The notes under the pieces are model-generated. The model was not told where the DNA came from. It saw nothing but the letters and a program-made list of their open reading frames with translations, and searched no databases. Source: Sulfuriferula multivorans (lineage in GTDB: Bacteria; Pseudomonadota; Gammaproteobacteria; Burkholderiales; Sulfuriferulaceae). Taken from it: 64,000 nucleotides of DNA. The first letter of the stretch is position 1; each line of letters opens with the position of its first letter. The position numbers and the translations under genes are program-made. The stretch is taken from assembly GCF_003851125.1 (NCBI RefSeq), contig NZ_BGOW01000027.1, positions 1 through 64,000 of the forward strand. Direction: 5' to 3'. Below, piece after piece: positions 26,382 to 36,605 of the stretch.

Positions 26382-27632
26382 ATGCCTTCGTCCAGTATCT
26401 TGGTAAAAATCATAACTGCCATGCTGCTGGTCATGCTGTGCGTGGCGACTACCGCGCAAACGCAGGAACTCATGGCGATGGCGACAGCGCCTTTTTCGCT
26501 ATCGAACGAATCGCCGCGCCCTTTCAAGCCGGAACCCAATCATCCGGAAGCCATGCTCAATCAGGCACTCCTTTCGATCAGCCACAATCATCTCGATCAG
26601 GCTCTCGAAAGCATCAATCATCTGGTAAGCCTTTACCCGGATTTTCGTCTCGCGCAACTCATCCGCGGCGATTTGCTGCTAGCCCGGGTTCAGCCTATCC
26701 TGAGCTTGGGCAACGTCAACGCCGCTCCACCTCAGCTCGATGATTTGCGCTCAGAAGCACGCGTACGATTGAATAGCTATCTGCAGCGGCCTGCCAGCGG
26801 ACTGGTGCCCCGGGAGTTACTGAAACTCGACTCGAGCCAGACAACAGCCGTTGTAGTAGACACTTCTAAATCGCGTTTATACCTGTTTCAAAATCAGAAT
26901 GGCGTATTGACACACCTTGCCGATTTTTATGTCACTATCGGCAAGAATGGCGTCGACAAAATGCGTGAAGGTGATAAACGTACGCCGCTGGGCGTGTATT
27001 ACATTACCGGAAAAAAAGATGGCAAAAAAATAGGAGCTTTATACGGTGATGAAGTCTTCCCGCTCAATTATCCCAACGACTGGGATCAAAGACAGGGACG
27101 ACACGGACATGGTATCTGGCTGCATGGCACACCAAACAATACCTACAGTCGCGCACCAAAATCCAGTGACGGTTGTGTCGTGCTGGCGAATGCTGACTTG
27201 AGCGAACTGGGTAAATATCTGACCGTAGGGAAAACGCCGATGGTTATTACCTCGCATATTGACTGGGTTGCTCCGCAGAGTATCAATAACGACAAGGCAA
27301 CTCTGCTAAGTGCCGTGGAATCCTGGCGGCGTGACTGGGAAAGTCTCAAGCCCTCACTTTATCTGAACCATTACGCCTCAAATTTCAGCGCAAATGGTGA
27401 AAACCTGAGCGAATGGGCCGCAGACAAGCGACGTATTAACGAGACGAAAAGCTGGATCAAGGTCAAACTGTCACAAATTAGCGCACTTGAATATCCCGGC
27501 GAGGCCAACCTGGCGGTGGTCAATTTCGATCAGGATTATCGGAGCAACAATTTGAACGCCCGTAGTCGCAAGCAGCAATATTGGCAACATACGAATGGCG
27601 AATGGAAAATCGTCATGGAAACCACTCTTTAA
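26382..27632 (+). CDS. L,D-transpeptidase (YkuD domain) with Cds6-like C-terminal domain
   Basis: A 416-residue exported enzyme of the YafK/YkuD type that makes or edits 3-3 peptidoglycan cross-links or detaches envelope proteins. A hydrophobic N-terminal segment ([21 protein letters not shown]) directs export. The catalytic domain at about 153-290 includes [19 protein letters not shown] (His248) and [10 protein letters not shown] (Cys265). The last ~110 residues form an NTF2-like domain ([23 protein letters not shown] .. [16 protein letters not shown]) related to the end of the preceding protein. The residues between 50 and 145 look TPR-like. Confidence 0.9.
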   Translation: MPSSSILVKIITAMLLVMLCVATTAQTQELMAMATAPFSLSNESPRPFKPEPNHPEAMLNQALLSISHNHLDQALESINHLVSLYPDFRLAQLIRGDLLLARVQPILSLGNVNAAPPQLDDLRSEARVRLNSYLQRPASGLVPRELLKLDSSQTTAVVVDTSKSRLYLFQNQNGVLTHLADFYVTIGKNGVDKMREGDKRTPLGVYYITGKKDGKKIGALYGDEVFPLNYPNDWDQRQGRHGHGIWLHGTPNNTYSRAPKSSDGCVVLANADLSELGKYLTVGKTPMVITSHIDWVAPQSINNDKATLLSAVESWRRDWESLKPSLYLNHYASNFSANGENLSEWAADKRRINETKSWIKVKLSQISALEYPGEANLAVVNFDQDYRSNNLNARSRKQQYWQHTNGEWKIVMETTL

Positions 27633-27657
27633 CTTACATTCAATACGGAGCATATAC

Positions 27658-28149
27658 ATGGTCAAGCTGCACACCAATCACGGCATCATCACTCTCGACC
27701 TCTACGCTGACAAGGCACCCAAGACTGTCGCCAATTTTCTCGACTATGTAAATAGCGGCGCTTACAACAACACTATTTTTCATCGCGTGATTGACGGTTT
27801 CATGGTGCAGGGTGGCGGATTTGAACCCGGCATGAGCCAGAAGCCCACCAATGCACCGGTCGAAAACGAAGCCGCCAATGGCCTAAAAAATGAGGCCTAT
27901 ACCGTTGCCATGGCACGTACCCCAGACCCGCATTCGGCGACCGCACAGTTCTTCATCAACATCGCCAACAACAGCTTCCTCAATTTTACTGCCGCCACAC
28001 CGCAAGGCTTTGGCTACTGCGTATTCGGCAAGGTAGTGGAAGGCCAGGACGTGGTGGACAAAATCAAGAAGGTCAAAACCGGCAGTCGTGCCGGCCACCA
28101 GGACGTCCCTGCTGAAGATGTCATCATCGAGCGCGCTGAAGTCGTCTGA
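27658..28149 (+). CDS. ppiB: peptidyl-prolyl cis-trans isomerase, cyclophilin type
   Basis: A 163-residue cytoplasmic cyclophilin without signal peptide, catalysing proline isomerisation during folding. Active-site segments: [34 protein letters not shown] and [21 protein letters not shown] 27658 follows a GGAG motif. Only 4 bases separate its stop from lpxH; a terminator-like hairpin lies inside the lpxH start region just downstream. Confidence 0.95.
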   Translation: MVKLHTNHGIITLDLYADKAPKTVANFLDYVNSGAYNNTIFHRVIDGFMVQGGGFEPGMSQKPTNAPVENEAANGLKNEAYTVAMARTPDPHSATAQFFINIANNSFLNFTAATPQGFGYCVFGKVVEGQDVVDKIKKVKTGSRAGHQDVPAEDVIIERAEVV

Positions 28150-28153
28150 TCGG

Positions 28154-28906
28154 ATGAGCGGCATCCCGCATAGCCTGTTCATCTCCGATCTGCACCTGTG
28201 CGAAAGCCGGCCGCAAATCAGCCGGCTTTTTTTTGATTTCCTGAGGACGCACGCGCGCAACGCCGAGGCCCTGTACATACTTGGGGACCTGTTCGAATCC
28301 TGGGTGGGGGATGATGACGAAACATCGTTGAGTCGCAGTGTTGTTGAGGCATTACGGAGCCTTTCAGATAGCGGCGTGGCCGTATACCTGATGCACGGCA
28401 ATCGCGACTTTTTGCTGGCGCGGCCATTTGCCGATGCCAGCGGCGCGCGTCTGCTGGCTGACCCCACGATGATGGATATATACGGCCAACCAACCTTGCT
28501 GATGCATGGCGACACGCTATGCACCGATGATGCAGCCTATCTGGCTTTCCGCGCACAGGTGCGCGATCCTGCCTGGCAGTCAGGTTTTCTGGCACAGCCG
28601 CTCGCAAAACGTCACGCCATGGCACAACAGGCACGCAACCAGAGCGAACAAGCCAAACAGGGAAAAACCGCCGCGATCATGGACGTCAATCAACAGGCGG
28701 TAATCGAAATCCTGCGCGAATATGCTTATCCGCGCCTGATCCATGGCCATACTCACCGTCCTGCGCGCCACCTTCTGCAAATCGATGGACATGCCTGCGA
28801 GCGCTGGGTATTGCAGGACTGGTATGACAGCGGAGGCTATCTACGCTGCGATGCTGAAGGTTGCAGTACACATTCACTCACTTGCCCTGAACCTGATCCG
28901 CGTTAA
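28154..28906 (+). CDS. lpxH: UDP-2,3-diacylglucosamine diphosphatase
   Basis: Hydrolyses UDP-2,3-diacylglucosamine to lipid X in lipid A synthesis; a peripheral inner-membrane calcineurin-like phosphoesterase. Metal-binding motifs are in the right order: FISDLHL, GDLFESWVGDD, HGNRDF, LLMHGDTLCTDD and HGHTHRPA. Length 250 residues. It starts at ATG 28154, four bases after ppiB. Its 3' end overlaps the convergent gene at 28878 by 29 bases. The first part of the frame contains a hairpin plus T8 at 28203-28234 that looks like an intrinsic terminator. Confidence 0.95.
   Translation: MSGIPHSLFISDLHLCESRPQISRLFFDFLRTHARNAEALYILGDLFESWVGDDDETSLSRSVVEALRSLSDSGVAVYLMHGNRDFLLARPFADASGARLLADPTMMDIYGQPTLLMHGDTLCTDDAAYLAFRAQVRDPAWQSGFLAQPLAKRHAMAQQARNQSEQAKQGKTAAIMDVNQQAVIEILREYAYPRLIHGHTHRPARHLLQIDGHACERWVLQDWYDSGGYLRCDAEGCSTHSLTCPEPDPR
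28203..28234 (+). terminator. intrinsic-terminator-like hairpin inside the lpxH reading frame
   Basis: AAAGCCGGC at 28203-28211 pairs perfectly with GCCGGCTTT at 28221-28229 over a 9-base loop and is followed by further T to a run of eight. It lies 50 bases downstream of the lpxH start and 54 bases after the ppiB stop. The amino acids encoded across it fit the LpxH family, so coding and structure coexist. Confidence 0.6.
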
Positions 28907-29558
28907 TGATTTTGTATTTGGGCGGCAATTCAAATAATGCCGCTTGCGATGCATGCGTACTGTGTGAGACATAGCGACGGCTGCGCCCATTGGCGTACAC
29001 CTCTTCAATAGGCAGCCCGTATTGCAAGGTACGCCGGATCTCGAATACATGTTGTGCCAGATCGCACTGATCGCGCATTTCCGGGGGGGTACGCTGCCAG
29101 GTTAACGCTTCCACCCAGGACAGCGTTTGCCGATAGGTGGCAAGTGCTGAGGTGACATCGGGTAAAAGTTTGTCAGTCGCTGTGATTTCCATGCATGGCT
29201 TGCCATTGACGCCGATGGTAAATTTGCGCGTGTTGCCTGGCAGCTGTTTGACCTGCTCCTGGATTTTCCAGGGCGTGGGCTTTGCCAGCGTCACCGGATG
29301 CGGATTGTAGCGGTAAATATTTGCCTCGCTCCGTATCACGTTATAAACCGTGCCGGTGTGGCGATCCATCAAAATGAAATCGCCGGCGTCCTTGCCCGAA
29401 TCCATACGCATGAATTTTTTGTTCACCAGGATACGGGTGGGATAAGCCGCAGTACCAGGATCCTGATCGAGATAATCCAGTTCCGTCATGCTCTCGGCCA
29501 ATCCCAACATAGGCCATAACAGTACCACCCAGAGCAGTTTTTTAGCCAACTTGTTCAT
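28878..29558 (-). CDS. exported protein of unknown function
   Basis: A 226-residue protein with a signal peptide (MNKLAKKLLWVVLLWPMLGLAES). I do not recognise the family. It has a middle region that looks like a beta-rich periplasmic domain (ILVNKKFMRMDSGKDAGDFILMDRHTGTVYNVI) and two Cys (GKPCMEI, RDQCDL) that could form a disulfide. The start overlaps the metZ stop by four bases, so it is transcribed with metZ; its 3' end overlaps lpxH convergently. The DFILMDRHTGTVYNV stretch resembles outer-membrane-lipoprotein-type 'reporter' sheets, but that is weak. Confidence 0.75.
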   Translation of the reverse strand: MNKLAKKLLWVVLLWPMLGLAESMTELDYLDQDPGTAAYPTRILVNKKFMRMDSGKDAGDFILMDRHTGTVYNVIRSEANIYRYNPHPVTLAKPTPWKIQEQVKQLPGNTRKFTIGVNGKPCMEITATDKLLPDVTSALATYRQTLSWVEALTWQRTPPEMRDQCDLAQHVFEIRRTLQYGLPIEEVYANGRSRRYVSHSTHASQAALFELPPKYKIINADQVQGK

Positions 29559-30730
29559 AGCGCGTCTAACCCTCTAGCCAGATCATTCCGAATATCGCGC
29601 ACTGATTCCAGTCCAACCGCCACCCGCAACAGACCGTCACCGATACTGGCTGCGCTGCGCTGCTCCGGGGACAATCGGCCATGCGTGGTGGTAGCCGGAT
29701 GGGTAATGGTGGTTTTTGCATCGCCCAGATTCGCGGTGATCGAGATCATGCGGGTTGCATCCACTACTTTCCATGCCGCTTCCTTGCCCCCCTTCACATC
29801 AAACGCGACGATACCGCCGCCGCTGCGCTGCTGGCGCATGGCCAGCGCGTGCTGGGGATGCGATGACAGGCCCGGATAATACACTCGCGCCACACCCGGA
29901 TGCTGTTCCAGCCAGTTCGCCAGTTGCAGTGCCGAGGCTGAATGCGCATCCATGCGCAGCTTGAGCGTTTCCAGCCCCTTCAGGAACACCCAGGCATTGA
30001 ATGCGCTCAGGGTAGGGCCGGCAGTACGCAAAAAAGTGAACACGCCTTCCATCAGTTCCTTGCTGCCCAGGACAGCACCGCCCAGCACCCTGCCCTGGCC
30101 ATCCAGGTATTTGGTAGCGGAATGAATCACGATATCCGCGCCCAGTTCCAGCGGGCGTTGTAGCGCCGGAGAACAGAAACAGTTATCCACCGCAAGCCGC
30201 GCGCCGCATTCCCGGGCCAGGGCAGCGAGCGCACCGATATCGCTGATTTCAGTCAGTGGATTGGATGGCGATTCAACGAAAAATAACTTGGTATTGGGAC
30301 GAATGGCGCGGCGCCATTCGTCCAGATCCGTCGGTGACACCAGCGTCGTCTCAACTCCAAAGCGCGCCATGATGTTGTTGAACAATTGCACGGTGGAACC
30401 GAAGATGGAACGCGAAGCAACAATATGGTCGCCGGCCGACAGCAGCCCCATCACGGTGGCCAGGATGGCGGACATGCCGGAAGCCGTAGCGACACAGCGC
30501 TCCGCTCCCTCCAGTGCGGCCAGACGCTGTTCGAACATGGTCACGGTGGGGTTGGTGAAGCGCGCGTAAATATTGCCCGGTTCTTCACCTTTGAAGCGCG
30601 CCGCTGCCTGCGCGGCACTGTTGAACACGAAGCTGGAAGTGAGGAACAACGCCTCGCTATGCTCGTTGAACTGGCTGCGCTCTATACCGGCGCGCACGCC
30701 CAGGGTTTCAATATCGTAATTTTCGTCCAT
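29555..30730 (-). CDS. metZ: O-succinylhomoserine sulfhydrylase
   Basis: A PLP enzyme of the Cys/Met metabolism family that makes homocysteine from O-succinylhomoserine and sulfide. At 391 residues it is full length. Blocks: YARFTNPTVTMFEQRLAALEGAE, TASGMSAILATVMGLL, VDNCFCSPALQRPLELGADIVIHSATKYLDGQGR (PLP lysine in SATKY), and a C-terminal RLSPEQRSAASIGDGLLRVAVGLE. It lies downstream of purF, an order shared with Pseudomonas and many betaproteobacteria, which supports MetZ rather than another family member. A terminator separates it from purF. Confidence 0.92.
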   Translation of the reverse strand: MDENYDIETLGVRAGIERSQFNEHSEALFLTSSFVFNSAAQAAARFKGEEPGNIYARFTNPTVTMFEQRLAALEGAERCVATASGMSAILATVMGLLSAGDHIVASRSIFGSTVQLFNNIMARFGVETTLVSPTDLDEWRRAIRPNTKLFFVESPSNPLTEISDIGALAALARECGARLAVDNCFCSPALQRPLELGADIVIHSATKYLDGQGRVLGGAVLGSKELMEGVFTFLRTAGPTLSAFNAWVFLKGLETLKLRMDAHSASALQLANWLEQHPGVARVYYPGLSSHPQHALAMRQQRSGGGIVAFDVKGGKEAAWKVVDATRMISITANLGDAKTTITHPATTTHGRLSPEQRSAASIGDGLLRVAVGLESVRDIRNDLARGLDAL

Positions 30731-30742
30731 GCTGTCTCCAAT

Positions 30743-30776
30743 AAAAAACCCGTTCAGCCAGAAGCTGGAACGGGTT
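30743..30776 (-). terminator. intrinsic terminator between purF and metZ
   Basis: On the minus strand, GAACGGGTT-type arms (30747-30755 with 30768-30776), extended by an AGC/GCT pair, form a hairpin followed by a run of six T (A6 at 30743-30748 on plus). It ends transcription from purF 90-odd bases past its stop and lies about 15 bases before the metZ start. metZ therefore needs its own promoter inside this short region or read-through. Confidence 0.85.
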
Positions 30777-30865
30777 GTTCCGCTTTAGCTGAATTTATTA
30801 AGCGCCCGCAAGCTGTTTCAAATCGGCGCGTGTGGATTGACTATAGCCCTACCCGCAACAGCGCG

Positions 30866-32398
30866 TCAACCACCGCGCCCGCCAGCGACCAGATTAAGGT
30901 CAAGCTGCAGGGTATCCATGTCCTTGCCGTCTTTCATACCTGGATTGCAGCGCACGGACTCGATCAAGGCCAGATAGGCTTCGGAGATATCACCAGTAAC
31001 ATATTCTCCATTGAAGCAGGACGCATCGAAATGCAACAAACCCGGATTGAGTTCGCGCACGGCGTCGATCAGCGAATCGATATCCTGATAAATCAAGGCA
31101 TCCGCGCCAATTTCACGGGCAATTTCCGCATCGTTACGGCCGGTGGCAAGCAATTCCTGGCGCGTAGGCATATCGATGCCATACACATTGGGAAAACGCA
31201 CCGGCGGCGCAGCGGATGCAAAGAATACCTGGCGTGCGCCGGCATCCCTGGCCATCTGTACAATCTCGCGGCTGGTGGTGCCGCGCACGATGGAATCATC
31301 CACCAGCAGTACGTTTTTGCCTTTGAATTCAATACCGATGGCGTTGAGTTTCTGGCGCACCGATTTCTTGCGCATCGCCTGCCCCGGCATGATGAAAGTG
31401 CGGCCAATATAGCGATTCTTGATAAACCCTTCACGGTAGTCCAGGCCAAGCTGGTTGGCCAGTTGCAGCGCGCTGGGGCGACTGGTATCGGGAATCGGGA
31501 TCACCACGTCAATCTGTAGATGGCTCCAGTCGCGGCGTATCTTTTCCGCCAGACTCTCGCCCATGCGCAGCCGGCTCTCGTACACGGACACGCCATCGAT
31601 CACCGAATCCGGACGCGCCAGGTAAACGTATTCGAAAATGCACGGATAATATTGATGCTGTTGCGCGCACTGCATGCTGTGAAACTGCCCGGCTTCATCG
31701 ATATATATCGCTTCGCCGGGTGCCACATCGCGCATGATTTTGAAATCCAGCGCATCAATCGCCACACTTTCCGAGGCCACCATGTATTCCATGCCTTCAG
31801 CACTCTGCCTGCTGCCAATGATCAACGGGCGGATGCCGTATGGGTCACGGAACGCCAGCAGGCCATGCCCGGCAATCATTGCCACCACTGCATAGGCGCC
31901 TTTGCAGCGCCGATGCACACCGGATACCGCCTTGAAAATCCGCTCCGGATTGAGCCGCTGGCTGTTACCCACTTCGACCAGTTCGTGCGCCAGCACATTC
32001 AGCAATACTTCGGAGTCGGAGCTGGTATTGACGTGACGCAGATCGAGGCGGAATAGGTCTTCCTTGAGCTGATCAGCATTGGTTAGATTGCCATTGTGAC
32101 CAAGCACGACACCGAACGGCGAATTGACATAAAACGGCTGCGCCTCGGCGCTCGAAGCGGCATTGCCGGCAGTCGGATAACGCACATGACCGATACCTGC
32201 GTTGCCCAGCAGATTGCGCATGTCGCGGGTGCGGAACACATCGCGCACCAGGCCGTTGGCCTTGTGCATGTGGAAAGTGTTGCCCTCGGCGGTAACAATA
32301 CCAGCAGCATCCTGGCCACGATGCTGGAGCACCAGCAGGCCATCGTAGAGTAACTGATTGACGGGACTATGAGAGACGATGCCGATAATGCCGCACAT
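30866..32398 (-). CDS. purF: amidophosphoribosyltransferase
   Basis: First committed step of purine synthesis: PRPP plus glutamine gives phosphoribosylamine. 510 residues. It starts [12 protein letters not shown] with the glutaminase nucleophile Cys2 and no propeptide. The PRPP loop is [29 protein letters not shown] and [10 protein letters not shown] also match. It starts five bases after cvpA in the conserved cvpA-purF pair. Confidence 0.96.
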   Translation of the reverse strand: MCGIIGIVSHSPVNQLLYDGLLVLQHRGQDAAGIVTAEGNTFHMHKANGLVRDVFRTRDMRNLLGNAGIGHVRYPTAGNAASSAEAQPFYVNSPFGVVLGHNGNLTNADQLKEDLFRLDLRHVNTSSDSEVLLNVLAHELVEVGNSQRLNPERIFKAVSGVHRRCKGAYAVVAMIAGHGLLAFRDPYGIRPLIIGSRQSAEGMEYMVASESVAIDALDFKIMRDVAPGEAIYIDEAGQFHSMQCAQQHQYYPCIFEYVYLARPDSVIDGVSVYESRLRMGESLAEKIRRDWSHLQIDVVIPIPDTSRPSALQLANQLGLDYREGFIKNRYIGRTFIMPGQAMRKKSVRQKLNAIGIEFKGKNVLLVDDSIVRGTTSREIVQMARDAGARQVFFASAAPPVRFPNVYGIDMPTRQELLATGRNDAEIAREIGADALIYQDIDSLIDAVRELNPGLLHFDASCFNGEYVTGDISEAYLALIESVRCNPGMKDGKDMDTLQLDLNLVAGGRGG

Positions 32399-32403
32399 GA
32401 TAA

Positions 32404-32895
32404 TTACCTGTAATGAATATGATTGACCAGATCAATCGGCAACCACGGTTGAATCATAATAGCCAAATGTTCAAACACCCCGGAAAGCAATGCTTGACGC
32501 CATATATCGGTTTTCGGCAATTGGGTCAGCCCGGCCAACAAGACCAAAATGGTTACAATCACCATACCTCGTAAAAAACCGAACACCATCCCCAATATTC
32601 GATCCATCGCTCCCAGACCGAGCGCTTTCAACGATTCGGATAAAAGCATGCTCAGCAACATTGCCAGTGCCATCACCACGATGAAGATCGCGATAAATCC
32701 GGCCAGGTAACGCAATGCCGGATTGCTTATAAAACCCGGTATCATGTTCGCTGCAGTGCTGGCAAATGATTTTGCCGCAACAAAGGCCAGCACCCAGGCA
32801 GCCAGCGACAATACCTCTTTGACCATCCCCCGCATCAGTCCAACCAGGACTGACAGAGCAACGATACCTATTACAACAAAATCGAAACCGGTCAC
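32404..32895 (-). CDS. cvpA: CvpA-family membrane protein
   Basis: A 163-residue inner-membrane protein with four hydrophobic helices, named after colicin V production; its molecular role is not settled. Visible: [58 protein letters not shown] and [23 protein letters not shown]. It is in the standard place between the SPOR gene and purF; its start overlaps the SPOR gene stop by four bases. Confidence 0.92.
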   Translation of the reverse strand: MTGFDFVVIGIVALSVLVGLMRGMVKEVLSLAAWVLAFVAAKSFASTAANMIPGFISNPALRYLAGFIAIFIVVMALAMLLSMLLSESLKALGLGAMDRILGMVFGFLRGMVIVTILVLLAGLTQLPKTDIWRQALLSGVFEHLAIMIQPWLPIDLVNHIHYR

Positions 32896-33611
32896 GGTTT
32901 GTCTAAACTCACCACTGTGGCTTGCACCCCCAGCAATGCAATCCTGGCCTGCGTACTATCCGCCTGCTCACGCGTTTTGAATGGTCCGGCACGCACTCTG
33001 GTTGCACCGCCCGGCAGGCCTTCAGTATAGGTATGAATTCCTCCGGCCAGGAGTTTGTCGCGCAACTGACGCACATTTTCGGCATTGCTGAATGCACCCA
33101 GTTGAACAACAAAATGGGTAGAGACTGCAGGTTTTTCAAGGGGTGCTTTGGCTAATTTTGGAGCAGGCTCGGCCTTCTGTGCGGGTTTTTCCGAAGATTT
33201 ACCGGAAGTTTGTTCCGGCTTGGGCGCTGCCGCGATTTTGGGCGCAGTCATCTCATGCGCAGTATTCGTATCCGCGGGCGGCCTGGAAGGGGTAATGGCA
33301 GGTTCGGTCCGGTCGACCGTTGTTGCCGGGGATGGTGGGGCTGTTTTATCCGTTGCAACGGGTGCCGATTGAGTTGTAGTCGGCGGAACAGACGGTGTGC
33401 TGGAAGCCACCGGCGGGGCGGAAGCCATCGGCGCTGCCGTGGGCGAAGGGATGCGAATTTCGATATCGCGATCTAGCGGGCGTGGTTGCTTATCCAGCAA
33501 CATGGGCAGAACTATCGCTGCCAGCAATAGCAGTGTCGCTGCACCCAGTAATCGGCGCCGCGCGCGACGGCGCATACGCAATTGTTCTTCGGAAGTGGCT
33601 TGAATGGCCAT
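32892..33611 (-). CDS. SPOR-domain protein (DedD-like)
   Basis: A 239-residue bitopic membrane protein. A basic cytoplasmic N-terminus (RRARRRLLG) precedes one transmembrane helix (AATLLLLAAIVLPMLL). A long Pro/Thr/Ala-rich periplasmic linker (roughly residues 50-155) leads to a C-terminal SPOR domain (FVVQLGAFSNAENVRQLRDKLLAGGI .. RVRAGPFKTREQADST) that binds denuded glycan strands at the septum. Gene order folC-SPOR-cvpA-purF equals that of dedD in E. coli. Probably a division-site protein. Confidence 0.9.
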   Translation of the reverse strand: MAIQATSEEQLRMRRRARRRLLGAATLLLLAAIVLPMLLDKQPRPLDRDIEIRIPSPTAAPMASAPPVASSTPSVPPTTTQSAPVATDKTAPPSPATTVDRTEPAITPSRPPADTNTAHEMTAPKIAAAPKPEQTSGKSSEKPAQKAEPAPKLAKAPLEKPAVSTHFVVQLGAFSNAENVRQLRDKLLAGGIHTYTEGLPGGATRVRAGPFKTREQADSTQARIALLGVQATVVSLDKP

Positions 33612-33629
33612 GATGCAATATTTTCCTGT

Positions 33630-34898
33630 TTATCTGCCAGTAAGCTGCAACATTTGAGCGACAGTGTAGAAGGAACCAAAGACGCAGATTCTATCATTTT
33701 CGCGGGCCCGTTCACAGGCAAGCCGCCACCCGTCCTCCACATTATCACTACATGTTATCGGTGCGTTGATCCCTGCTTTACGCAGCACCTCGTGCAGAGC
33801 CTGTGCTGTTGCGCCGCGCGGCACATCCAGGCTGGCCACCAGCCATTCGTCCACCTCGTTGTGCATGGCTTGCACCACACCGTTTATGTCCTTGTCTGCA
33901 AGCATCGCCATGAGCACCAGTGTTTTACCCTGGCTCGGACGGGCTTTTAAATTAACTGCCAGCGCAGCTGCGGCATGGGGATTGTGCGCCACATCCAATA
34001 TCACCTCCGGCTGTCCCGGCAATATCTGGAAGCGCCCCACTGCGCACGCGGTCTGCAGGCCGTGGCGAATCGCCGCCTCGGTCACCGGCAAGCGTTCGCC
34101 CAAGGTTTCCAGTGCGGCGATTGCGCAAGCGGCATTATTGAACTGATACCGACCCGTCATGGCTGGATTGGGTAAATCCCGAAATTTGTGTTGCCCGTTG
34201 TAATGCCAGCCGCTTGCTTCAGGCACAGGGCTGAACGCGACGCCGATGGCGCACAAATCCGCGCCAATGTCGGCGGCATGTTGCAACAACGATTGCGGTG
34301 GCAGATCATCTCCGCAAATTGCCGGACGTCCGGCGCGAAAAATACCCGCTTTTTCAAACCCGATCTTCTCGCGCGTGTCGCCCAGATATTCGGTGTGGTC
34401 GATATCCACACTGGTGACAATCGAGCATTCTGGATCGAACACATTGACCGCATCCAGCCGTCCGCCCAGGCCTACTTCCAGTACCGCCACATCGACTTCG
34501 GCGCGTGCAAACAACCACATGGCGGCCAGGGTGCCGAACTCGAAATAACTCAGCGATACCGCACCGCGCGCGGTTTCAACCGCAGAAAAAGCGGTACACA
34601 GCGCTGCGTCATCTGCTACGCGATGATCAATGCGCACACGCTCGTTGTAGCGCAGCAGATGCGGTGAGGTATACAGCCCTACCCGATAGCCAGCTGCCGC
34701 AAGCATGGCTTCCAGATAGGCACAGGTGGATCCTTTGCCATTGGTACCGCCAACGAGAATCACCGGAAAGGATGGTGTGAGTTGCAGTGCCGTTTTGACT
34801 GCATTGACACGCTCCAGTCCCAACTCTATGGTCTTGGGATGCAGCGTTTCGAGGTAGGTCAGCCAATCTGCAAGATTGGCCGGGGAATTTTTTGGCAT
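33630..34898 (-). CDS. folC: bifunctional dihydrofolate / folylpolyglutamate synthase
   Basis: Adds glutamate to dihydropteroate and folates. 422 residues. The P-loop is ILVGGTNGKGSTCAYLEAM; other Mur-ligase-like blocks are YTSPHLLRYNERVRI, VLEVGLGGRLDAVN, SVDIDHTEYLGDTREKIGFEKAGI and DVAHNPHAAAAL. It starts one base before the accD stop codon and lies upstream of the SPOR gene, the conserved accD-folC order. Confidence 0.96.
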   Translation of the reverse strand: MPKNSPANLADWLTYLETLHPKTIELGLERVNAVKTALQLTPSFPVILVGGTNGKGSTCAYLEAMLAAAGYRVGLYTSPHLLRYNERVRIDHRVADDAALCTAFSAVETARGAVSLSYFEFGTLAAMWLFARAEVDVAVLEVGLGGRLDAVNVFDPECSIVTSVDIDHTEYLGDTREKIGFEKAGIFRAGRPAICGDDLPPQSLLQHAADIGADLCAIGVAFSPVPEASGWHYNGQHKFRDLPNPAMTGRYQFNNAACAIAALETLGERLPVTEAAIRHGLQTACAVGRFQILPGQPEVILDVAHNPHAAAALAVNLKARPSQGKTLVLMAMLADKDINGVVQAMHNEVDEWLVASLDVPRGATAQALHEVLRKAGINAPITCSDNVEDGWRLACERARENDRICVFGSFYTVAQMLQLTGR

Positions 34899-35771
34899 TC
34901 AGGCAGCAGTAGGCATACGCTGCATCATGGAGAGCAAACTGGCGAGTCGTCCACGCATTTCGCGGCGGTCAATAATCAGGTCTATCGCACCGTGCTGTTG
35001 CAAAAACTCGGAACGCTGGAAGCCTTCCGGCAAGGTTTCTCGTACCGTCTGTTCAATCACGCGTGGTCCGGCAAAACCGATGAGTGCCTTAGGCTCGGCA
35101 ATGATCAGATCGCCAAGCATCGCGAAACTGGCGGACACGCCGCCCATGGTCGGATCAGTCAGCACCGAAATAAACGGCAACTTCGCCTCGGCCAGCTTGG
35201 TCAGTGCCGCGCTGGTCTTGGCCATCTGCATCAGCGAGAACAGCCCTTCCTGCATGCGTGCCCCGCCGCTGGCCGCATAACAGACAAACGGCAAGCCATG
35301 CTCCAGACAGGTTTCGACGCCGCGTACAAAACGTTCGCCCACCACTGCACCCATCGAGCCGCCCATGAATTTGAATTCAAATGCCGCCACGACTACCGGT
35401 ACCGACAATATGCTGCCCCGCATGACGATCAGCGCGTCCTTTTCCTCGGTGGCGCGTTGAGCTTCGGTCAAACGATCAATGTAACGCTTGCTATCCTTGA
35501 ATTTCAACGTATCCAGCGGCGTCACATTGGCACCGATCTCTTCTTGATCCTCCGCGTCCAGCAGTATTGCCAGGCGGGCACGCGCATCAATACGATGATG
35601 GTGGCCGCACTTGGGACAGACTTCCAGATTGTTTTCCAGATCAGCTCGGTACAGCACCGTTTCACAGGTCGGGCACTTACTCCACAATCCCTCCGGCATG
35701 ACTTTCTTGGCTACACCGTCAGTTTCTCTGCGGTTGATCTTGGGACGCAGGATTTTCTGGAACCAGCTCAT
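34899..35771 (-). CDS. accD: acetyl-CoA carboxylase carboxyltransferase subunit beta
   Basis: Transfers carboxyl from biotin to acetyl-CoA with AccA to make malonyl-CoA. 290 residues. An N-terminal zinc finger (CPTCETVL .. CPKCGHHH) and the crotonase-like body ([58 protein letters not shown]) are clear. It sits 9 bases after trpA, the widely conserved trpA-accD-folC order. Confidence 0.97.
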   Translation of the reverse strand: MSWFQKILRPKINRRETDGVAKKVMPEGLWSKCPTCETVLYRADLENNLEVCPKCGHHHRIDARARLAILLDAEDQEEIGANVTPLDTLKFKDSKRYIDRLTEAQRATEEKDALIVMRGSILSVPVVVAAFEFKFMGGSMGAVVGERFVRGVETCLEHGLPFVCYAASGGARMQEGLFSLMQMAKTSAALTKLAEAKLPFISVLTDPTMGGVSASFAMLGDLIIAEPKALIGFAGPRVIEQTVRETLPEGFQRSEFLQQHGAIDLIIDRREMRGRLASLLSMMQRMPTAA

Positions 35772-35780
35772 GGGATTTCC

Positions 35781-36581
35781 TTATTTGGCGTCTATCGCAA
35801 CGCGGATACCGCGCACGAAGTTAGTGAGGTTTTCAATAATTTTCTCGCGCGGAGAGTTTTCTATCTCCTGTACGATACGGCTTCCTATCACTACGGCATC
35901 GGCAAACCGGGCGATGGCATGGGCGGTTTCACCATCGCGAATACCGAATCCCACACCCACAGGCAGCCCGCAATGCTCACGGATGGCGGGGATATGCGAC
36001 GCTACCTCTGTCAGGTCCAGGCTGGCCGAACCAGTTACACCCTTGAGCGAGACGTAATATACAAAACCGCTGGCCTTCTGCGCCACCACGTTGATGCGCG
36101 CCTCGGGCGTGGTCGGCGAGAGCAGGAAAATCATGTCCACACCATGGGCGGCAAACACATCGGCGACGCCGGTACTTTCCTCGGGCGGGATATCCACCGT
36201 CAACACCCCGTCCACGCCGGCAGCTGCGGCATTTTTTGCAAACGTTTCATACCCCATGTGTTCCACCGGGTTGGCATAACCCATCAGCACAATCGGGGTG
36301 GCGGTATTGGTTTTGCGAAACTCCGCCACCAGCGCCAGCACATCCTTCAGGCCGATATGATGCTTCAACGCCCGCTCGGACGCACGCTGGATGGTCGGGC
36401 CATCCGCCATCGGATCGGAAAAAGGAACTCCCAGTTCGATAATGTCCGCCCCCGCCGCCGCCAGGGCATGCAGAATCGGCACGGTGAGCTGCGGGTCAGG
36501 ATCGCCTGCAGTAACGAAAGGAATCAGCGCGGTTTTATGTTGCGCCTTGAGTTGTTCAAAAACGGATGAAATACGAGACAT
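35781..36581 (-). CDS. trpA: tryptophan synthase alpha subunit
   Basis: Cleaves indole-3-glycerol phosphate to indole, which is channelled to TrpB. 266-residue TIM barrel. Catalytic Glu lies in [18 protein letters not shown] and the Asp in [13 protein letters not shown]; the phosphate-binding [13 protein letters not shown] is near the C-terminus. A paiB-like gene separates it from trpB, which is unusual because trpBA normally overlap. Confidence 0.96.
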   Translation of the reverse strand: MSRISSVFEQLKAQHKTALIPFVTAGDPDPQLTVPILHALAAAGADIIELGVPFSDPMADGPTIQRASERALKHHIGLKDVLALVAEFRKTNTATPIVLMGYANPVEHMGYETFAKNAAAAGVDGVLTVDIPPEESTGVADVFAAHGVDMIFLLSPTTPEARINVVAQKASGFVYYVSLKGVTGSASLDLTEVASHIPAIREHCGLPVGVGFGIRDGETAHAIARFADAVVIGSRIVQEIENSPREKIIENLTNFVRGIRVAIDAK

Positions 36582-36605
36582 AGATAACCAATAGGTAAAT
36601 TTGGA

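Noticed and set aside
34782-36569. A 595-codon open frame on the plus strand
   Set aside because: It lies entirely antisense to folC (its 5' part), accD and trpA, which have clear family motifs; its protein has no recognisable domain and is His/Arg/Gln-rich as expected of a codon-bias shadow.
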